Made by a program: the position numbers and the translations under genes. DNA of 64,000 nt, taken from Streptococcus mitis (GTDB lineage: Bacteria > Bacillota > Bacilli > Lactobacillales > Streptococcaceae). The notes under the pieces are model-generated. The model had not been told where the DNA came from, searched no databases, and saw only the letters and a list, made by a program, of their open reading frames with translations. The stretch spans positions 1 to 64,000 of the forward strand of contig NZ_JPFU01000013.1 of NCBI RefSeq assembly GCF_000722695.1, read 5' to 3'. Positions 47,561 to 55,834 of this stretch are shown here, one piece after another; positions within the stretch are counted from its first letter, which is position 1; the number at the start of each line of letters is the position of its first letter.

Positions 47561-47872
47561 ATGGAATTAAAAGATTTTACAGAAAAAGAACAGGAAATGA
47601 TTAAGAAGGGGCTGACTACGTCTAAGATTAGTGACAAGGAAACTGCTGAGAAGATTCTTGCGCTTGTCCCACAAGACTTGATTAAGCGCATCCCGTTTTT
47701 CGTCAGAAAACATGCTACTACACGTACGATTAAACGGATTTCAATTGAACACCCTGAACTCTACGCTGCAGCTCAAACAAGTGGTGAAATCCCAGAAAAA
47801 GAACGCGAAGAATTGCGTCAGATTATCACGACTATCTTTGAGCAAAAAATGAATAAGCACAGTATTAAGTAG
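47561..47872 (+). CDS. Conserved-looking hypothetical protein, 103 aa
   Basis: Charged, all-helical protein without transmembrane segments; features are KGLTTSKISDKETAEKILALVPQDLIKRIPFFVRKHATTRTIKRI and a Lys/Glu-rich end. I do not recognise a family. RBS AGGAGG at good spacing supports translation. It ends 3 bp before the next hydrolase gene, so the two are probably co-transcribed. Confidence 0.7.
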   Translation: MELKDFTEKEQEMIKKGLTTSKISDKETAEKILALVPQDLIKRIPFFVRKHATTRTIKRISIEHPELYAAAQTSGEIPEKEREELRQIITTIFEQKMNKHSIK

Positions 47873-47875
47873 AGA

Positions 47876-48592
47876 ATGAAAAAATATTTTATTGGCGGTT
47901 TGGGAAGCAATGTCTATCATAGCAAGGATTTTCTTCAAGAACTAGATTCGCAGGTTTACTTTCTAAATCCATATGAAAAGCGTCTTCGAGATGAAACAGA
48001 ATTGAAAGCATGGTTTAAAAAGGAAATAGTAGAGGGAGAATCTATCTGTCTGATAGGCCATTCTCTTGGAGGGGATTTGGCTCGTTATCTCGCATCGGAA
48101 TTTCATGAAGTGAAAAAACTGATTCTTTTGGATGGTGGCTATCTAGATTTGGATAAGATTTTACCTTTAGAAACAGAGTTAGAGGAAGCTAAAAACTATA
48201 TCGAATCTCAAGTCGTTTCGGACTTAGCTCTTCTTATTTCTAAAGAGAAATCTGAAGCAAAGCATTGGTCAGAAAATATGGAAGAAGCTGTAAGACAGTC
48301 TTATCACTGGAATGCGGAGTATAATAGATATGAGTTAGCTATAAATTCTGAAAATATAGGAGCGATTCTTCGACTACGGCGGAAAATCCAAGCTTTTAAA
48401 AGAGAAGTGGGGGATACCTTATTTATTAGTCCTCGCTATCCTAATGAAACTAGATGGAGAAAGGAAGCACTAAAAGAATTGCCAGACTATTTTGATACTA
48501 TTTTTCTAGAGAACTTTGGCCATGAACTTTATACTCAAGCACCTAAAGAAATCGCTAGTCTAATTAATGAATGGCTCTCTTATCCTCACTGA
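47876..48592 (+). CDS. Alpha/beta hydrolase
   Basis: Protein of 238 aa. The nucleophile elbow is CLIGHSLGGDLARYLA (Ser near residue 64) and the C-terminal His is in ENFGHELYTQAPKEIASLINEWL. The N-terminus MKKYFIGGLGSNVYHSKDF resembles small intracellular thioesterase/esterase-like members. Substrate unknown. Co-transcribed with the 103-aa protein. Confidence 0.85.
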   Translation: MKKYFIGGLGSNVYHSKDFLQELDSQVYFLNPYEKRLRDETELKAWFKKEIVEGESICLIGHSLGGDLARYLASEFHEVKKLILLDGGYLDLDKILPLETELEEAKNYIESQVVSDLALLISKEKSEAKHWSENMEEAVRQSYHWNAEYNRYELAINSENIGAILRLRRKIQAFKREVGDTLFISPRYPNETRWRKEALKELPDYFDTIFLENFGHELYTQAPKEIASLINEWLSYPH

Positions 48593-48709
48593 GCTACTTG
48601 TATTGCTTGAAATGGTATAAGATTTAAAATAGCGGCATTAATAACTTTTCAAAACTATAATATTTATTTGCTCTGATAGAGATTGTTACGGGAGCGAATT
48701 ATCCTGCCA

Positions 48710-48738
48710 TTGTAATTACCGTAATTATTTGTTATAAT
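48710..48738 (+). promoter_or_regulatory. Toxin-antitoxin promoter with operator palindrome
   Basis: TTGTAA (48710-48715), 17 bp, TATAAT (48733-48738). The spacer holds a perfect inverted repeat TAATTAC-C-GTAATTA (48713-48727), a likely binding site for the antitoxin (autoregulation, inference). Confidence 0.7.
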
Positions 48739-48758
48739 GTATCAAAGGAGAAAATCAG

Positions 48759-48995
48759 ATGGTAGTAAAAACAAGAAAACAAGGAAATTCAATCACCATT
48801 ACGATTCCAAGTGAATTTAATATTCCAAGTGGTGTAAAGTACGAAGCTAAATTGTTACCAAGTGGTGAGATTATCTTTACTCCTGAAGAATTGGATCAGC
48901 AGGTTTCTTATGTATCTGATGAAGCCTTTGACTTAAATTTAGATAAAATCTTTGACGAATACGACGATGTTTTCAAAGCTTTGGTGGAAAAATGA
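48759..48995 (+). CDS. AbrB/MazE-like antitoxin
   Basis: Protein of 78 aa. The N-terminal swapped-hairpin DNA-binding motif reads KTRKQGNSITITIPSEFNIPSGVKYEAKLLPSGEI. The C-terminal acidic tail (LDKIFDEYDDVFKALVEK) would wrap and neutralise the toxin. It overlaps the doc gene by 4 bp (ATGA), the usual coupling of a toxin-antitoxin pair. The fold differs from classical Phd but has the same genetic position. Confidence 0.85.
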   Translation: MVVKTRKQGNSITITIPSEFNIPSGVKYEAKLLPSGEIIFTPEELDQQVSYVSDEAFDLNLDKIFDEYDDVFKALVEK

Positions 48996-49405
48996 CAGTC
49001 TATCTAACAGAAAAGCAAATTGAAAAAATAAATGCTTTAGCAATTCAACGGTATTCTCCAAATGAGGAAATTCAAACTGTTAGTCCTTCAGCTTTAAATA
49101 TGATTGTCAATTTACCAGAACAATTTGTCTTTGGAAAACCTCTTTATCCAACAATTTTTGATAAAGCAACAATACTATTTGTCCAATTAATAAAGAAGCA
49201 TGTTTTTGCCAATGCTAATAAACGAACTGCTTTCTTTGTTTTAGTAAAATTTCTGCAATTAAATGGCTATCGTTTTACTGTTTCTGTTGAAGAAGCAGTA
49301 AATATGTGCGTAACTATCGCAGTAGAATCCTTAACAGATGAAAGCTTAACCACTTACGTCAAATGGGTCTCTGAACATTCGTTTAGAATTAATGGAAAAA
49401 AATAA
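48992..49405 (+). CDS. doc: Doc-family Fic-fold toxin
   Basis: Protein of 137 aa with the Doc version of the Fic motif, HVFANANKRTA (HxFxxxNKR). Doc toxins are kinases that phosphorylate EF-Tu and stop translation (known). LTEKQIEKINALAIQRY at the N-terminus is typical of the family. Translation is coupled to the antitoxin upstream. All motif residues are intact, so the toxin is probably active. Confidence 0.88.
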   Translation: MTVYLTEKQIEKINALAIQRYSPNEEIQTVSPSALNMIVNLPEQFVFGKPLYPTIFDKATILFVQLIKKHVFANANKRTAFFVLVKFLQLNGYRFTVSVEEAVNMCVTIAVESLTDESLTTYVKWVSEHSFRINGKK

Positions 49406-49442
49406 GCTCAAATATTTAATTCTTGTAAGTATAAAAATAGAT

Positions 49443-49496
49443 AAAGAGACTATATTAGAAATCTGTCATGCAGAAACTGATATTGTCTCTTTTTAT
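49443..49496 (+). terminator. Terminator after the toxin-antitoxin operon
   Basis: AAAGAGAC (49443-49450) / GTCTCTTT (49485-49492) with a 34-nt loop, then TTTATT. Confidence 0.65.
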
Positions 49497-49541
49497 TGAT
49501 GAGTGAGAATTTTCGGTATCTTCCTATATCTCATATAACAA

Positions 49542-49591
49542 AAAACGAATAGGCTCTTTTTCTGTCATTCAGAAGAGAACTTGTTCGTTTT
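49542..49591 (-). terminator. Terminator of the permease operon
   Basis: AAAACGAA (49542-49549) pairs with TTCGTTTT (49584-49591), with an inner CTCTTTTTCTG/CAGAAGAGAA stem. The T run is on the minus strand. Confidence 0.8.
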
Positions 49592-49605
49592 GTCTTTTTA
49601 TTCTT

Positions 49606-50421
49606 TTAAAACACGCGATACACATAGGGATTTTCTGGTTTATCGACTTTGATAAAGCTGTCGATTTCCAAGGTTGGGAGGTTTTGTTTGAGTTCTTTAT
49701 GGTAGTGATTGACCAGTTTTCCTTTAGCTGTTATCCAGGTGTTATTCTCATACTGACGGGTATTTCCCTTGGTCAACAAACCATACACACCAGAATCTGC
49801 GATACAATGTATAATGCCGAAGCGGAACAGGAATTGGCTATTAGCATGACTAGGGTCATTGTAGACAAAACCTGTGAACTGGACTGTCTTGCCCTCAAAC
49901 TCATCTGGATAGTCGTATATGGCTTCCATGACTTCCATATAGTTTTCATTCGTAATCTGAATGCTATCTTGGGACAAATATTTATCCGCTGCCGTTCGCA
50001 TTTCCTTTTCATAGGCTGTTTTTGAGAAATAAGAACTGGTATCTGGTTTCAAATATTGGCTTGTCGTTCCTTCGCTGGTCTGAATGGCTTGATCCGTTCC
50101 TTCTGATAAGGGGAAATGATAACCTTTAGCAGAAACGGTCTGAGAATCCAAGCTAACAGTTGGAAAAGTTAAGCCGACGACAATAGGAATAGCCAGAAGA
50201 GCAATACTCGTCACCTTCGCCAATCGGCTGTTCAGATGACTATGGGTTTTGACTTGCTTCATCCAGATATACAGTTGAACAATTGCTAAGATAAAGGAAA
50301 GTACCATGGAAATATAGGCCAGATAGGAATAGTGCATGTTGATGTACTGGTTTAATTTGCCCGACAGATGGAGATAAATGGTCAGTTCAAAATAGCCAGC
50401 TAAAACTAAAAATCGCATCAT
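49606..50421 (-). CDS. TIGR03943/DUF1980-family membrane protein
   Basis: Protein of 271 aa. N-terminal transmembrane segments (MRFLVLAGYFELTIYLHLSG, YLAYISMVLSFILAIVQLYIWM, IALLAIPIVVGLTFP) precede an extracytoplasmic domain with KTVQFTGFVYNDPSHANSQFLFRFGIIHCIADSGVYGLL and a final EIDSFIKVDKPENPYVYRVF. It regularly partners a DUF318-type permease, whose gene overlaps it by 4 bp here. The substrate is not established; metal or thiol compound export has been suggested for relatives. Confidence 0.82.
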   Translation of the reverse strand: MMRFLVLAGYFELTIYLHLSGKLNQYINMHYSYLAYISMVLSFILAIVQLYIWMKQVKTHSHLNSRLAKVTSIALLAIPIVVGLTFPTVSLDSQTVSAKGYHFPLSEGTDQAIQTSEGTTSQYLKPDTSSYFSKTAYEKEMRTAADKYLSQDSIQITNENYMEVMEAIYDYPDEFEGKTVQFTGFVYNDPSHANSQFLFRFGIIHCIADSGVYGLLTKGNTRQYENNTWITAKGKLVNHYHKELKQNLPTLEIDSFIKVDKPENPYVYRVF

Positions 50422-51323
50422 AGGATGACTCCAATCAAGAGAGAATACACTAAGACGACAAGAGTCACAATCGTTATGAAGTGGCTGATAAATCGTGCTT
50501 TCAAGTAATTTTTCATCATGAGAATATTTTTGATATCCAGCATTGGGCCAATCACGAGAAAGGCCAGAACTGGTGCTAAGCCGAAACTCGAGAGAAGAGA
50601 GGCTCCGATAAAAGCATCAGCCTCACTGCAGAGAGAAAGAAGAAAGGCCAACAGTATCAAGAGCAAGATGGCAAAAAGAGGGGTCGCACTTATAGAGGTT
50701 AGAATACGAGTTGGAACGTAGACCTGTATAACAGAGGCAAAGAGACAGCCGAATACCAAATAACGTCCCGTATCAAAAAATTCATCAATGGCTTGCACAA
50801 AGACCTGAAACACTTTTTTTGCAGGATTCAGATGAGAAAAATCGTGCTCATGACAGGTCAACCGATTTTCTTTTTGAATGGGTTCTTGCCAGAAAAATGC
50901 CAGAAAAATCCCAAATATCACAGCCACAACGATGGACCCTAGAGCTCTTAACAGGGCGACGTGGAAAGAATTGCCAAAGGCAGAATAGGTCGCAAAGAGG
51001 ACAATAGGATTGATAACAGGTGCAGTTACGAGAAAGGGAACGGCCGTGTAACTGGGAACCTTCTTTTCCAGAAAACGATTGATAATGGGGACGATTCCAC
51101 ATTCACAAGAAGGGAAAAGCATCCCGACGAAAGTCCCAAAAAAGATTCTCCCCCAACGATTTCGAGGGAGAAAATGATAAACCTTATCAGGTGTGATATA
51201 GACCTCAATCAGCCCTGAAACTATACTTCCTATCAGAACGAAGGGAAGTGCTTCAATGATTATAGAGAGAAAAATAGCCCCAGTCTGAAGCACACTAGAT
51301 GGGAGTTCTTGGAAAGCTATCAT
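50418..51323 (-). CDS. Predicted permease (DUF318/UPF0718 family)
   Basis: Protein of 301 aa with about eight hydrophobic segments. Family motifs are FPSCECGIVPIINRFLEKKVPSYTAVPFLVTAPVINPIV near residues 73-111 and LLSLCSEADAFIGASL near 232. The cysteine-rich PSCECG pattern suggests handling of a soft metal or sulfur compound (inference). It lies directly behind a 43-aa gene and overlaps the DUF1980 gene by 4 bp, forming a three-gene operon. Confidence 0.85.
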   Translation of the reverse strand: MIAFQELPSSVLQTGAIFLSIIIEALPFVLIGSIVSGLIEVYITPDKVYHFLPRNRWGRIFFGTFVGMLFPSCECGIVPIINRFLEKKVPSYTAVPFLVTAPVINPIVLFATYSAFGNSFHVALLRALGSIVVAVIFGIFLAFFWQEPIQKENRLTCHEHDFSHLNPAKKVFQVFVQAIDEFFDTGRYLVFGCLFASVIQVYVPTRILTSISATPLFAILLLILLAFLLSLCSEADAFIGASLLSSFGLAPVLAFLVIGPMLDIKNILMMKNYLKARFISHFITIVTLVVLVYSLLIGVIL

Positions 51324-51455
51324 CTAGTTTTTCTTTTCTGCTTTAGCTTTTTTCTCTTTGTCATCAGGGAAAGTGACTTGCTTCAAATCAGGGAGTTTAG
51401 CAAACTCTTCAAACATCTTGTCCAAGTCGTCCGTTTTTGTAAATTTTACAGCCAT
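51324..51455 (-). CDS. Small protein of 43 aa (SPJ_0845-like)
   Basis: ATG at 51453-51455 on the minus strand, preceded by GAGGT, runs to TAG at 51324-51326. The product begins MAVKFTKTDDLDKMFEEFAK and ends in a Lys/Ala/Glu tail. I recall short streptococcal proteins of this type named SPJ_0845 family; the role is unknown. It abuts the permease ATG without any gap, so translation is probably coupled. Confidence 0.75.
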   Translation of the reverse strand: MAVKFTKTDDLDKMFEEFAKLPDLKQVTFPDDKEKKAKAEKKN

Positions 51456-51613
51456 AGGTGTACCTCGATTCTAAATTCTACCTCTATTATACTATTATTT
51501 TGAGGAAAAGGAAAAAGTTAAAATTGAGTATCTAACGAATAATAGAGCTTGATATATCCTAATATACACCATGATTGTGATATAATAGTTGTGGAATAAT
51601 AACGGAGGAAATG

Positions 51614-51993
51614 ATGGAACACGAAAAAATCGGTCAGGTTACCGAAGAAGTAAAAAAATTTTTAATATTGTTCTTGAAGCCAGTGACATAAAGGTCAACA
51701 AAGACGGTTTGAGAAGCCATATGATAAAACGCCATCACAATGATGTGATTCATCATATTGAAGACCTGGAACTCATACTAAGGGACCCAGATTTCGTTGG
51801 GGTCAATCCACGAGAGAAAGATGCTAGTTTTGAATACGTAAAAAGATTTGATGATAATGTTCTTGTTGCCATCAAGTTACATAAAAGTGGCGATTTCTTT
51901 TATGTTCCGACCATGTATCGCTTACAAGATTACAAGTTACAAAGTCGTATTAAGTCTGGTAGATTGAGAAAGTTTGACAAAAAAAGTAGATAG
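51614..51993 (+). pseudogene. PBECR-like nuclease-domain protein, frameshifted at an A7 run
   Basis: ATG 51614 follows GGAGG and starts MEHEKIGQVTEEVKK. At A7 (51652-51658) the frame is lost, ending in TAA soon after; the -1 frame continues IFNIVLEASDIKVNKDGLRSHMIKRHHNDVIHHIEDL...FYVPTMYRLQDYKLQSRIKSGRLRKF to 51993. That part resembles the phage-associated PBECR3 (Barnase/EndoU/Colicin-like) nuclease domain with KRHH.DV and TMY.L.. motifs. In the zero frame the run is A_AAA_AAA, a classical slippery heptamer, so a full product by -1 frameshifting is possible. Otherwise it is a fresh pseudogene. Confidence 0.7.
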
Positions 51994-52002
51994 TGCTAGA
52001 AT
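51974..52002 (+). promoter_or_regulatory. Strong promoter of the 52.0-kb ncRNA
   Basis: Consensus TTGACA (51974-51979), 17 bp, TAGAAT (51997-52002), inside the 3' end of the PBECR-like frame. Confidence 0.85.
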
Positions 52003-52008
52003 AACATT

Positions 52009-52135
52009 AACGAAGGACATTTGAGGGCAGAAAGGTTCCTGCCGCACCTTGAAAAAGGTATCTGAGATGCTGGGTACACCGACCAGTCAAGTGTCCGTTA
52101 TTTCAAATGAGGGGCTTAAATGCTCCTTTTTTATT
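52009..52135 (+). ncRNA. Structured small RNA, family not recognised (about 127 nt)
   Basis: From a consensus promoter to a terminator hairpin (AGGGGC / GCTCCT then TTTTTT at about 52112-52135). The body folds as a four-way junction. P1 is GGACATTTGA / TCAAGTGTCC (10 bp, one G-U). P2 is GGCAG / CTGCC, P3 is ACCTT-GAAA-AAGGT (GNRA loop) and P4 is CTGG / CCAG. No ORF with an RBS lies in it. It matches no riboswitch consensus I know, and no gene is directly downstream, so an abundant trans-acting sRNA is more likely than a leader. Confidence 0.7.
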
Positions 52136-52139
52136 TAAA

Positions 52140-52565
52140 ATTTCAAAATAGATTACACCCACCGCAGGCTCAGGCTTGCGATTTTTTTATTTGTCAAAAA
52201 CACGCATTTTGAACGATTAGAAACAGAAAATTTCAACCCTATTGTTCAAAAAAGCGTTTTCTTGAAGAATAAGGAGGGAGAATCGTAGCGCATTATTGTC
52301 AAAAATAAAAACAGTGAAATTAATCACTAATCCTTTTGTAAACTATTAGAATTAAATTGCAACCTTCTCAATAATACGGGTCCCAGAACTGGCTATTATG
52401 CCAGATCCATTAAATACTTTTGATGTCATGGGGTGGTTAAAAAAGGAGGCAATGCTCTCTAAGTACAAGTCATTGTACTATAAAATATAAATCTATTCTC
52501 CACATATTGTTTTTAAATACTGTAAGAGCTAATTTGAAACGTTTAGCTTATGGTATAATAGATTC
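52140..52565 (+). other. Gene-poor stretch with a 30-codon ORF and remnants
   Basis: A small hairpin (CGCAGGC / GCTTGCG then T7) is at about 52162-52187. A frame from about 52356 lacks a start and leads into an ATG at 52398, ending at TAA 52490 (MPDPLNTFDVMGWLKKEA...YYKI). The absence of an RBS suggests the tail of a decayed gene. The tex promoter is at the right end. Nothing else is recognisable. Confidence 0.5.
52554..52559 (+). promoter_or_regulatory. Extended -10 of tex
   Basis: TGGTATAAT with TATAAT ending 6 bp before the ATG. The predicted transcription start falls at or within the first codon (52566). Confidence 0.65.
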
Positions 52566-54695
52566 ATGGATAAAAAATATGAAAAAATCTCCCAAGATTT
52601 GGGAGTGACTTTAAAGCAAATTGATACCGTTCTAAGTTTGACAGCAGAAGGGGCGACTATTCCCTTCATCGCGCGTTATCGCAAGGATATGACTGGTAGT
52701 CTGGATGAGGTGGCGATTAAGGCTATTATCGACTTGGATAAAAGTCTGACTAATCTCAATGACCGCAAGGAAGCTGTTTTGGCTAAGATTCAAGAGCAAG
52801 GTAAGTTGACCAAGAAATTGGAAGAAGCTATCTTAGCTGCCGAAAAATTAGCAGACGTTGAAGAACTCTATCTTCCTTATAAGGAAAAGCGTCGTACCAA
52901 GGCAACCATTGCCCGTGAAGCTGGACTCTTTCCTCTTGCTCGCCTGATTTTGCAGAATGTAGCTGACCTAGAGAAAGAAGCTGAGAAGTTTGTCTGTGAA
53001 GGATTTGCGACTGCTAAAGAAGCCTTGGCTGGTGCAGTTGATATCTTGGTTGAAGCCTTATCGGAAGATGTGGCCTTGCGTTCCATGACTTATCAGGAGG
53101 TGCTGAGACACTCTAAACTCACTTCTCAAGTCAAGGATGAAAGTCTTGATGAAAAACAAGTTTTTCAGATTTATTATGATTTTTCAGAGACAGTTGGAAC
53201 TATGCAGGGCTATCGTACCTTGGCCCTCAATCGTGGGGAGAAGCTAGGCATCTTGAAGGTCGGTTTTGAACATGCAACGGACCGTATTCTTGCCTTCTTT
53301 GCTGCTCGTTTCAAGGTAAAAAATGCCTATATTGATGAAGTTGTTCAGCAATCCGTTAAGAAAAAAGTCTTGCCTGCTATCGAGCGCCGTATTCGGACAG
53401 AATTGACTGAGAAAGCGGAAGAAGGGGCCATCCAACTCTTTTCTGACAACCTGCGTAATCTCCTCTTGGTTGCTCCGCTGAAAGGGCGCGTGGTTCTTGG
53501 ATTTGACCCAGCCTTTCGTACAGGTGCCAAGCTAGCTGTCGTGGATGCAACAGGAAAAATGCTGACAACTCAGGTTATTTATCCTGTTAAACCAGCATCA
53601 ACTCGTCAAATCGAAGAAGCCAAGAAAGATTTAGCAGACTTGATTGGTCAATACAGTGTGGAAATTATTGCCATCGGAAATGGGACGGCCAGTCGTGAAA
53701 GTGAGGCCTTTGTGGCGGAAGTTTTGAAAGATTTTCCAGAAGTCAGCTATGTTATCGTCAATGAAAGTGGTGCTTCGGTCTATTCTGCTAGTGAACTTGC
53801 ACGTCAGGAATTTCCAGACTTGACTGTTGAAAAACGCTCTGCCATCTCTATCGCCCGTCGTTTGCAAGATCCCCTTGCTGAATTGGTCAAAATCGATCCT
53901 AAGTCAATCGGTGTTGGTCAGTACCAGCACGATGTCAGCCAGAAGAAACTATCTGAAAGTCTGGACTTTGTCGTGGATACCGTGGTCAACCAAGTCGGTG
54001 TCAATATCAATACTGCCAGCCCAGCTCTGCTTTCCCATGTTGCTGGACTCAATAAAACCATTTCTGAAAATATTGTCAAATACCGTGAGGAAGAAGGAAA
54101 AATCACTTCACGCGCCCAAATCAAGAAGGTTCCTCGTCTAGGTGCCAAGGCTTTTGAACAGGCAGCTGGTTTCCTCCGTATTCCTGAAAGTAGCAATATC
54201 CTTGATAATACAGGAGTTCACCCAGAAAATTACGCTGCCGTTAAGGAACTTTTTAAACGCTTGAATATCAAGAACCTGAATGAAGAAGCCCAAGGCAAAC
54301 TCAAGTCGCTATCAATCAAGGAAATGGCGCAAGAGCTAGACCTTGGTCCAGAAACTCTTAAAGATATCATTGCCGACCTTCTCAAACCAGGTCGAGATTT
54401 CCGTGATTCCTTTGACGCACCTGTGCTTCGCCAAGACGTCCTAGATATTAAGGACCTTGTTGTCGGTCAGAAGCTAGAAGGAGTAGTGCGTAATGTCGTT
54501 GACTTCGGTGCCTTCGTTGATATCGGGATTCATGAGGACGGTTTGATTCATATTTCGCACATGAGTCGCAAGTTTATCAAACATCCTAGCCAAGTGGTGT
54601 CCGTCGGTGATTTGGTAACTATTTGGGTTAAGAAAATTGATACTGAACGGGAAAAAGTCAATCTGTCGCTCCTGGCTCCAAATGAAACTGACTGA
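52566..54695 (+). CDS. tex: Tex-family RNA-binding S1 protein
   Basis: Cytoplasmic protein of 709 aa. N-terminal helical domain, YqgF/RNase H-like domain ([19 protein letters not shown]), helix-hairpin-helix pair ([20 protein letters not shown]...) and a C-terminal S1 domain ([35 protein letters not shown]). Tex binds nucleic acid and affects transcription and translation accuracy. There is no visible Shine-Dalgarno before the ATG and the -10 box is only 6 bp away. The downstream sprT-like gene overlaps its end by 14 bp. Confidence 0.95.
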   Translation: MDKKYEKISQDLGVTLKQIDTVLSLTAEGATIPFIARYRKDMTGSLDEVAIKAIIDLDKSLTNLNDRKEAVLAKIQEQGKLTKKLEEAILAAEKLADVEELYLPYKEKRRTKATIAREAGLFPLARLILQNVADLEKEAEKFVCEGFATAKEALAGAVDILVEALSEDVALRSMTYQEVLRHSKLTSQVKDESLDEKQVFQIYYDFSETVGTMQGYRTLALNRGEKLGILKVGFEHATDRILAFFAARFKVKNAYIDEVVQQSVKKKVLPAIERRIRTELTEKAEEGAIQLFSDNLRNLLLVAPLKGRVVLGFDPAFRTGAKLAVVDATGKMLTTQVIYPVKPASTRQIEEAKKDLADLIGQYSVEIIAIGNGTASRESEAFVAEVLKDFPEVSYVIVNESGASVYSASELARQEFPDLTVEKRSAISIARRLQDPLAELVKIDPKSIGVGQYQHDVSQKKLSESLDFVVDTVVNQVGVNINTASPALLSHVAGLNKTISENIVKYREEEGKITSRAQIKKVPRLGAKAFEQAAGFLRIPESSNILDNTGVHPENYAAVKELFKRLNIKNLNEEAQGKLKSLSIKEMAQELDLGPETLKDIIADLLKPGRDFRDSFDAPVLRQDVLDIKDLVVGQKLEGVVRNVVDFGAFVDIGIHEDGLIHISHMSRKFIKHPSQVVSVGDLVTIWVKKIDTEREKVNLSLLAPNETD

Positions 54696-55131
54696 TTATG
54701 TCAAGCAGGTTTCGTTAGAAGACTTCGGAAGACCTTTTATCCATCAAGCCCAGTGGAATTCTCGTCTACGTTCGACAGGTGGGCGATTTTTCCCAAAAGA
54801 TGGGCATTTGGATTTTAATCCCAAGGTCTATGATGAACTGGGTTTGGATGTTTTTAGGAAAATTGTTCGCCATGAACTCTGTCATTATCATCTCTATTTT
54901 CAAGGGAAGGGCTATCAACACAAGGATCGGGATTTTAAGGAACTGTTGAAAGCAGTGGATGGATTACGCTTTGTGCCTTCCTTGCCCAATAGCAACTCTA
55001 AGCCAATCAAGCTCTATCGTTGCCAATCCTGCCAGCAAACTTATCAGCGTAAGCGTAGGATTGATACCAAACGCTATCGCTGTGGAGTTTGTCGAGGAAA
55101 GTTATTACTTGTAAATCAGCCCGAGGACTGA
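54682..55131 (+). CDS. SprT-like zinc metalloprotein
   Basis: Protein of 149 aa with the HExxH zinc motif in [18 protein letters not shown] and a C-terminal zinc ribbon CQSCQQ...CGVC. SprT-like proteins resemble Spartan-type proteases for DNA-protein crosslinks, but bacterial function is not settled. The start MKLTDYVKQ overlaps the tex end; a longer frame from 54637 lies inside tex and is rejected. Confidence 0.88.
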   Translation: MKLTDYVKQVSLEDFGRPFIHQAQWNSRLRSTGGRFFPKDGHLDFNPKVYDELGLDVFRKIVRHELCHYHLYFQGKGYQHKDRDFKELLKAVDGLRFVPSLPNSNSKPIKLYRCQSCQQTYQRKRRIDTKRYRCGVCRGKLLLVNQPED

Positions 55132-55189
55132 TGAAAGCCTACCCTACCCGTGATATACTATGTCTAACCTAGCAGAAAGAGGAAATATC

Positions 55190-55462
55190 ATGAACAGTAA
55201 ATTTTATAAAATGAGACGAAATCGCATGATTTCAGGAGTTCTGGCAGGTCTGTCAGACAAGTGGAACTTTGATGTTACCCTTGTTCGTTTTCTATTTGCT
55301 ATTTTTACAGTCGCAAACTTTGGACTTGGCGTGATTATCTATATCATCCTAGCTTCTATCATGCCAACCAAGGAAGAAATCGAAGCAGAAATGTACGGAA
55401 CAGGCCCACGTAAACGCAAAGAAGCCCAAGCCATTGACGATAATGACGGATGGTTTTGGTGA
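55190..55462 (+). CDS. PspC-domain membrane stress protein
   Basis: Protein of 90 aa: MNSKFYKMRRNRMISGVLAGLSDKWNFDVTLVRFLFAIFTVANFGLGVIIYIILASIMP is a PspC domain with one or two hydrophobic segments, followed by a charged tail. Such proteins sense envelope stress in phage-shock and Lia-type systems. Start ATG 55190 follows AGAGGA. Single gene with a terminator behind it. Confidence 0.9.
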   Translation: MNSKFYKMRRNRMISGVLAGLSDKWNFDVTLVRFLFAIFTVANFGLGVIIYIILASIMPTKEEIEAEMYGTGPRKRKEAQAIDDNDGWFW

Positions 55463-55522
55463 GGTAGAAACAGTTATTTTACTGTTAGTCTATGAATTCG
55501 ACTAATCTATTTTAAAATTTTT

Positions 55523-55550
55523 GACCCCTTGTATCCGCAAGGGTTTTCTT
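55523..55550 (+). terminator. Terminator after pspC
   Basis: ACCCCTTG / CAAGGGTT with loop TATCCG, then TTCTTC. Confidence 0.75.
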
Positions 55551-55603
55551 CTTGCCTTCTTTTTATGGTAAAATATTTCTGATAAAATATCTACATTTCC
55601 CCC

Positions 55604-55625
55604 AATCTTACAAAAATGTAAGATT
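55604..55625. promoter_or_regulatory. BceR-type operator before the peptide-antibiotic ABC operon
   Basis: Perfect inverted repeat AATCTTACA-AAAA-TGTAAGATT, the form TnACAnnnnTGTnA bound by BceR-like response regulators of peptide-antibiotic two-component systems. A third half site TTTGTAAG lies 10 bp on. The promoter behind it has TAAACT (55675-55680) but no good -35, as expected for an activated promoter. Confidence 0.7.
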
Positions 55626-55709
55626 AAAGTCTCTTTTGTAAGGTTAGGTTATGGCAAGCGGTCTTTTTTTGATGTAAACTAGACTCATAAAGAACAAAGG
55701 AGTAACATC

Positions 55710-55820
55710 ATGAAACAAACCTTACATAAGAAAACAAGAAAACCAAGCCACAAAGATATCGAGCGTGTTCAGCTGGGATGCGCTATGATGCAAGCAACAT
55801 TTCATTTGATGGGATATTAA
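55710..55820 (+). CDS. Small leader gene of 36 aa before the ABC operon
   Basis: ATG 55710 behind AAAGGAG, stop TAA 55818-55820. The product is basic at the start (MKQTLHKKTRKPSHKD) and then weakly hydrophobic (QLGCAMMQATFHLMGY). It ends 14 bp before the ATPase start and lies downstream of the Bce-type operator, so it is the first gene of the operon. Function unknown; a comparable short gene precedes this transporter in pneumococcus, as I recall. Confidence 0.7.
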   Translation: MKQTLHKKTRKPSHKDIERVQLGCAMMQATFHLMGY

Positions 55821-55834
55821 GAAAGGAGATTCTC

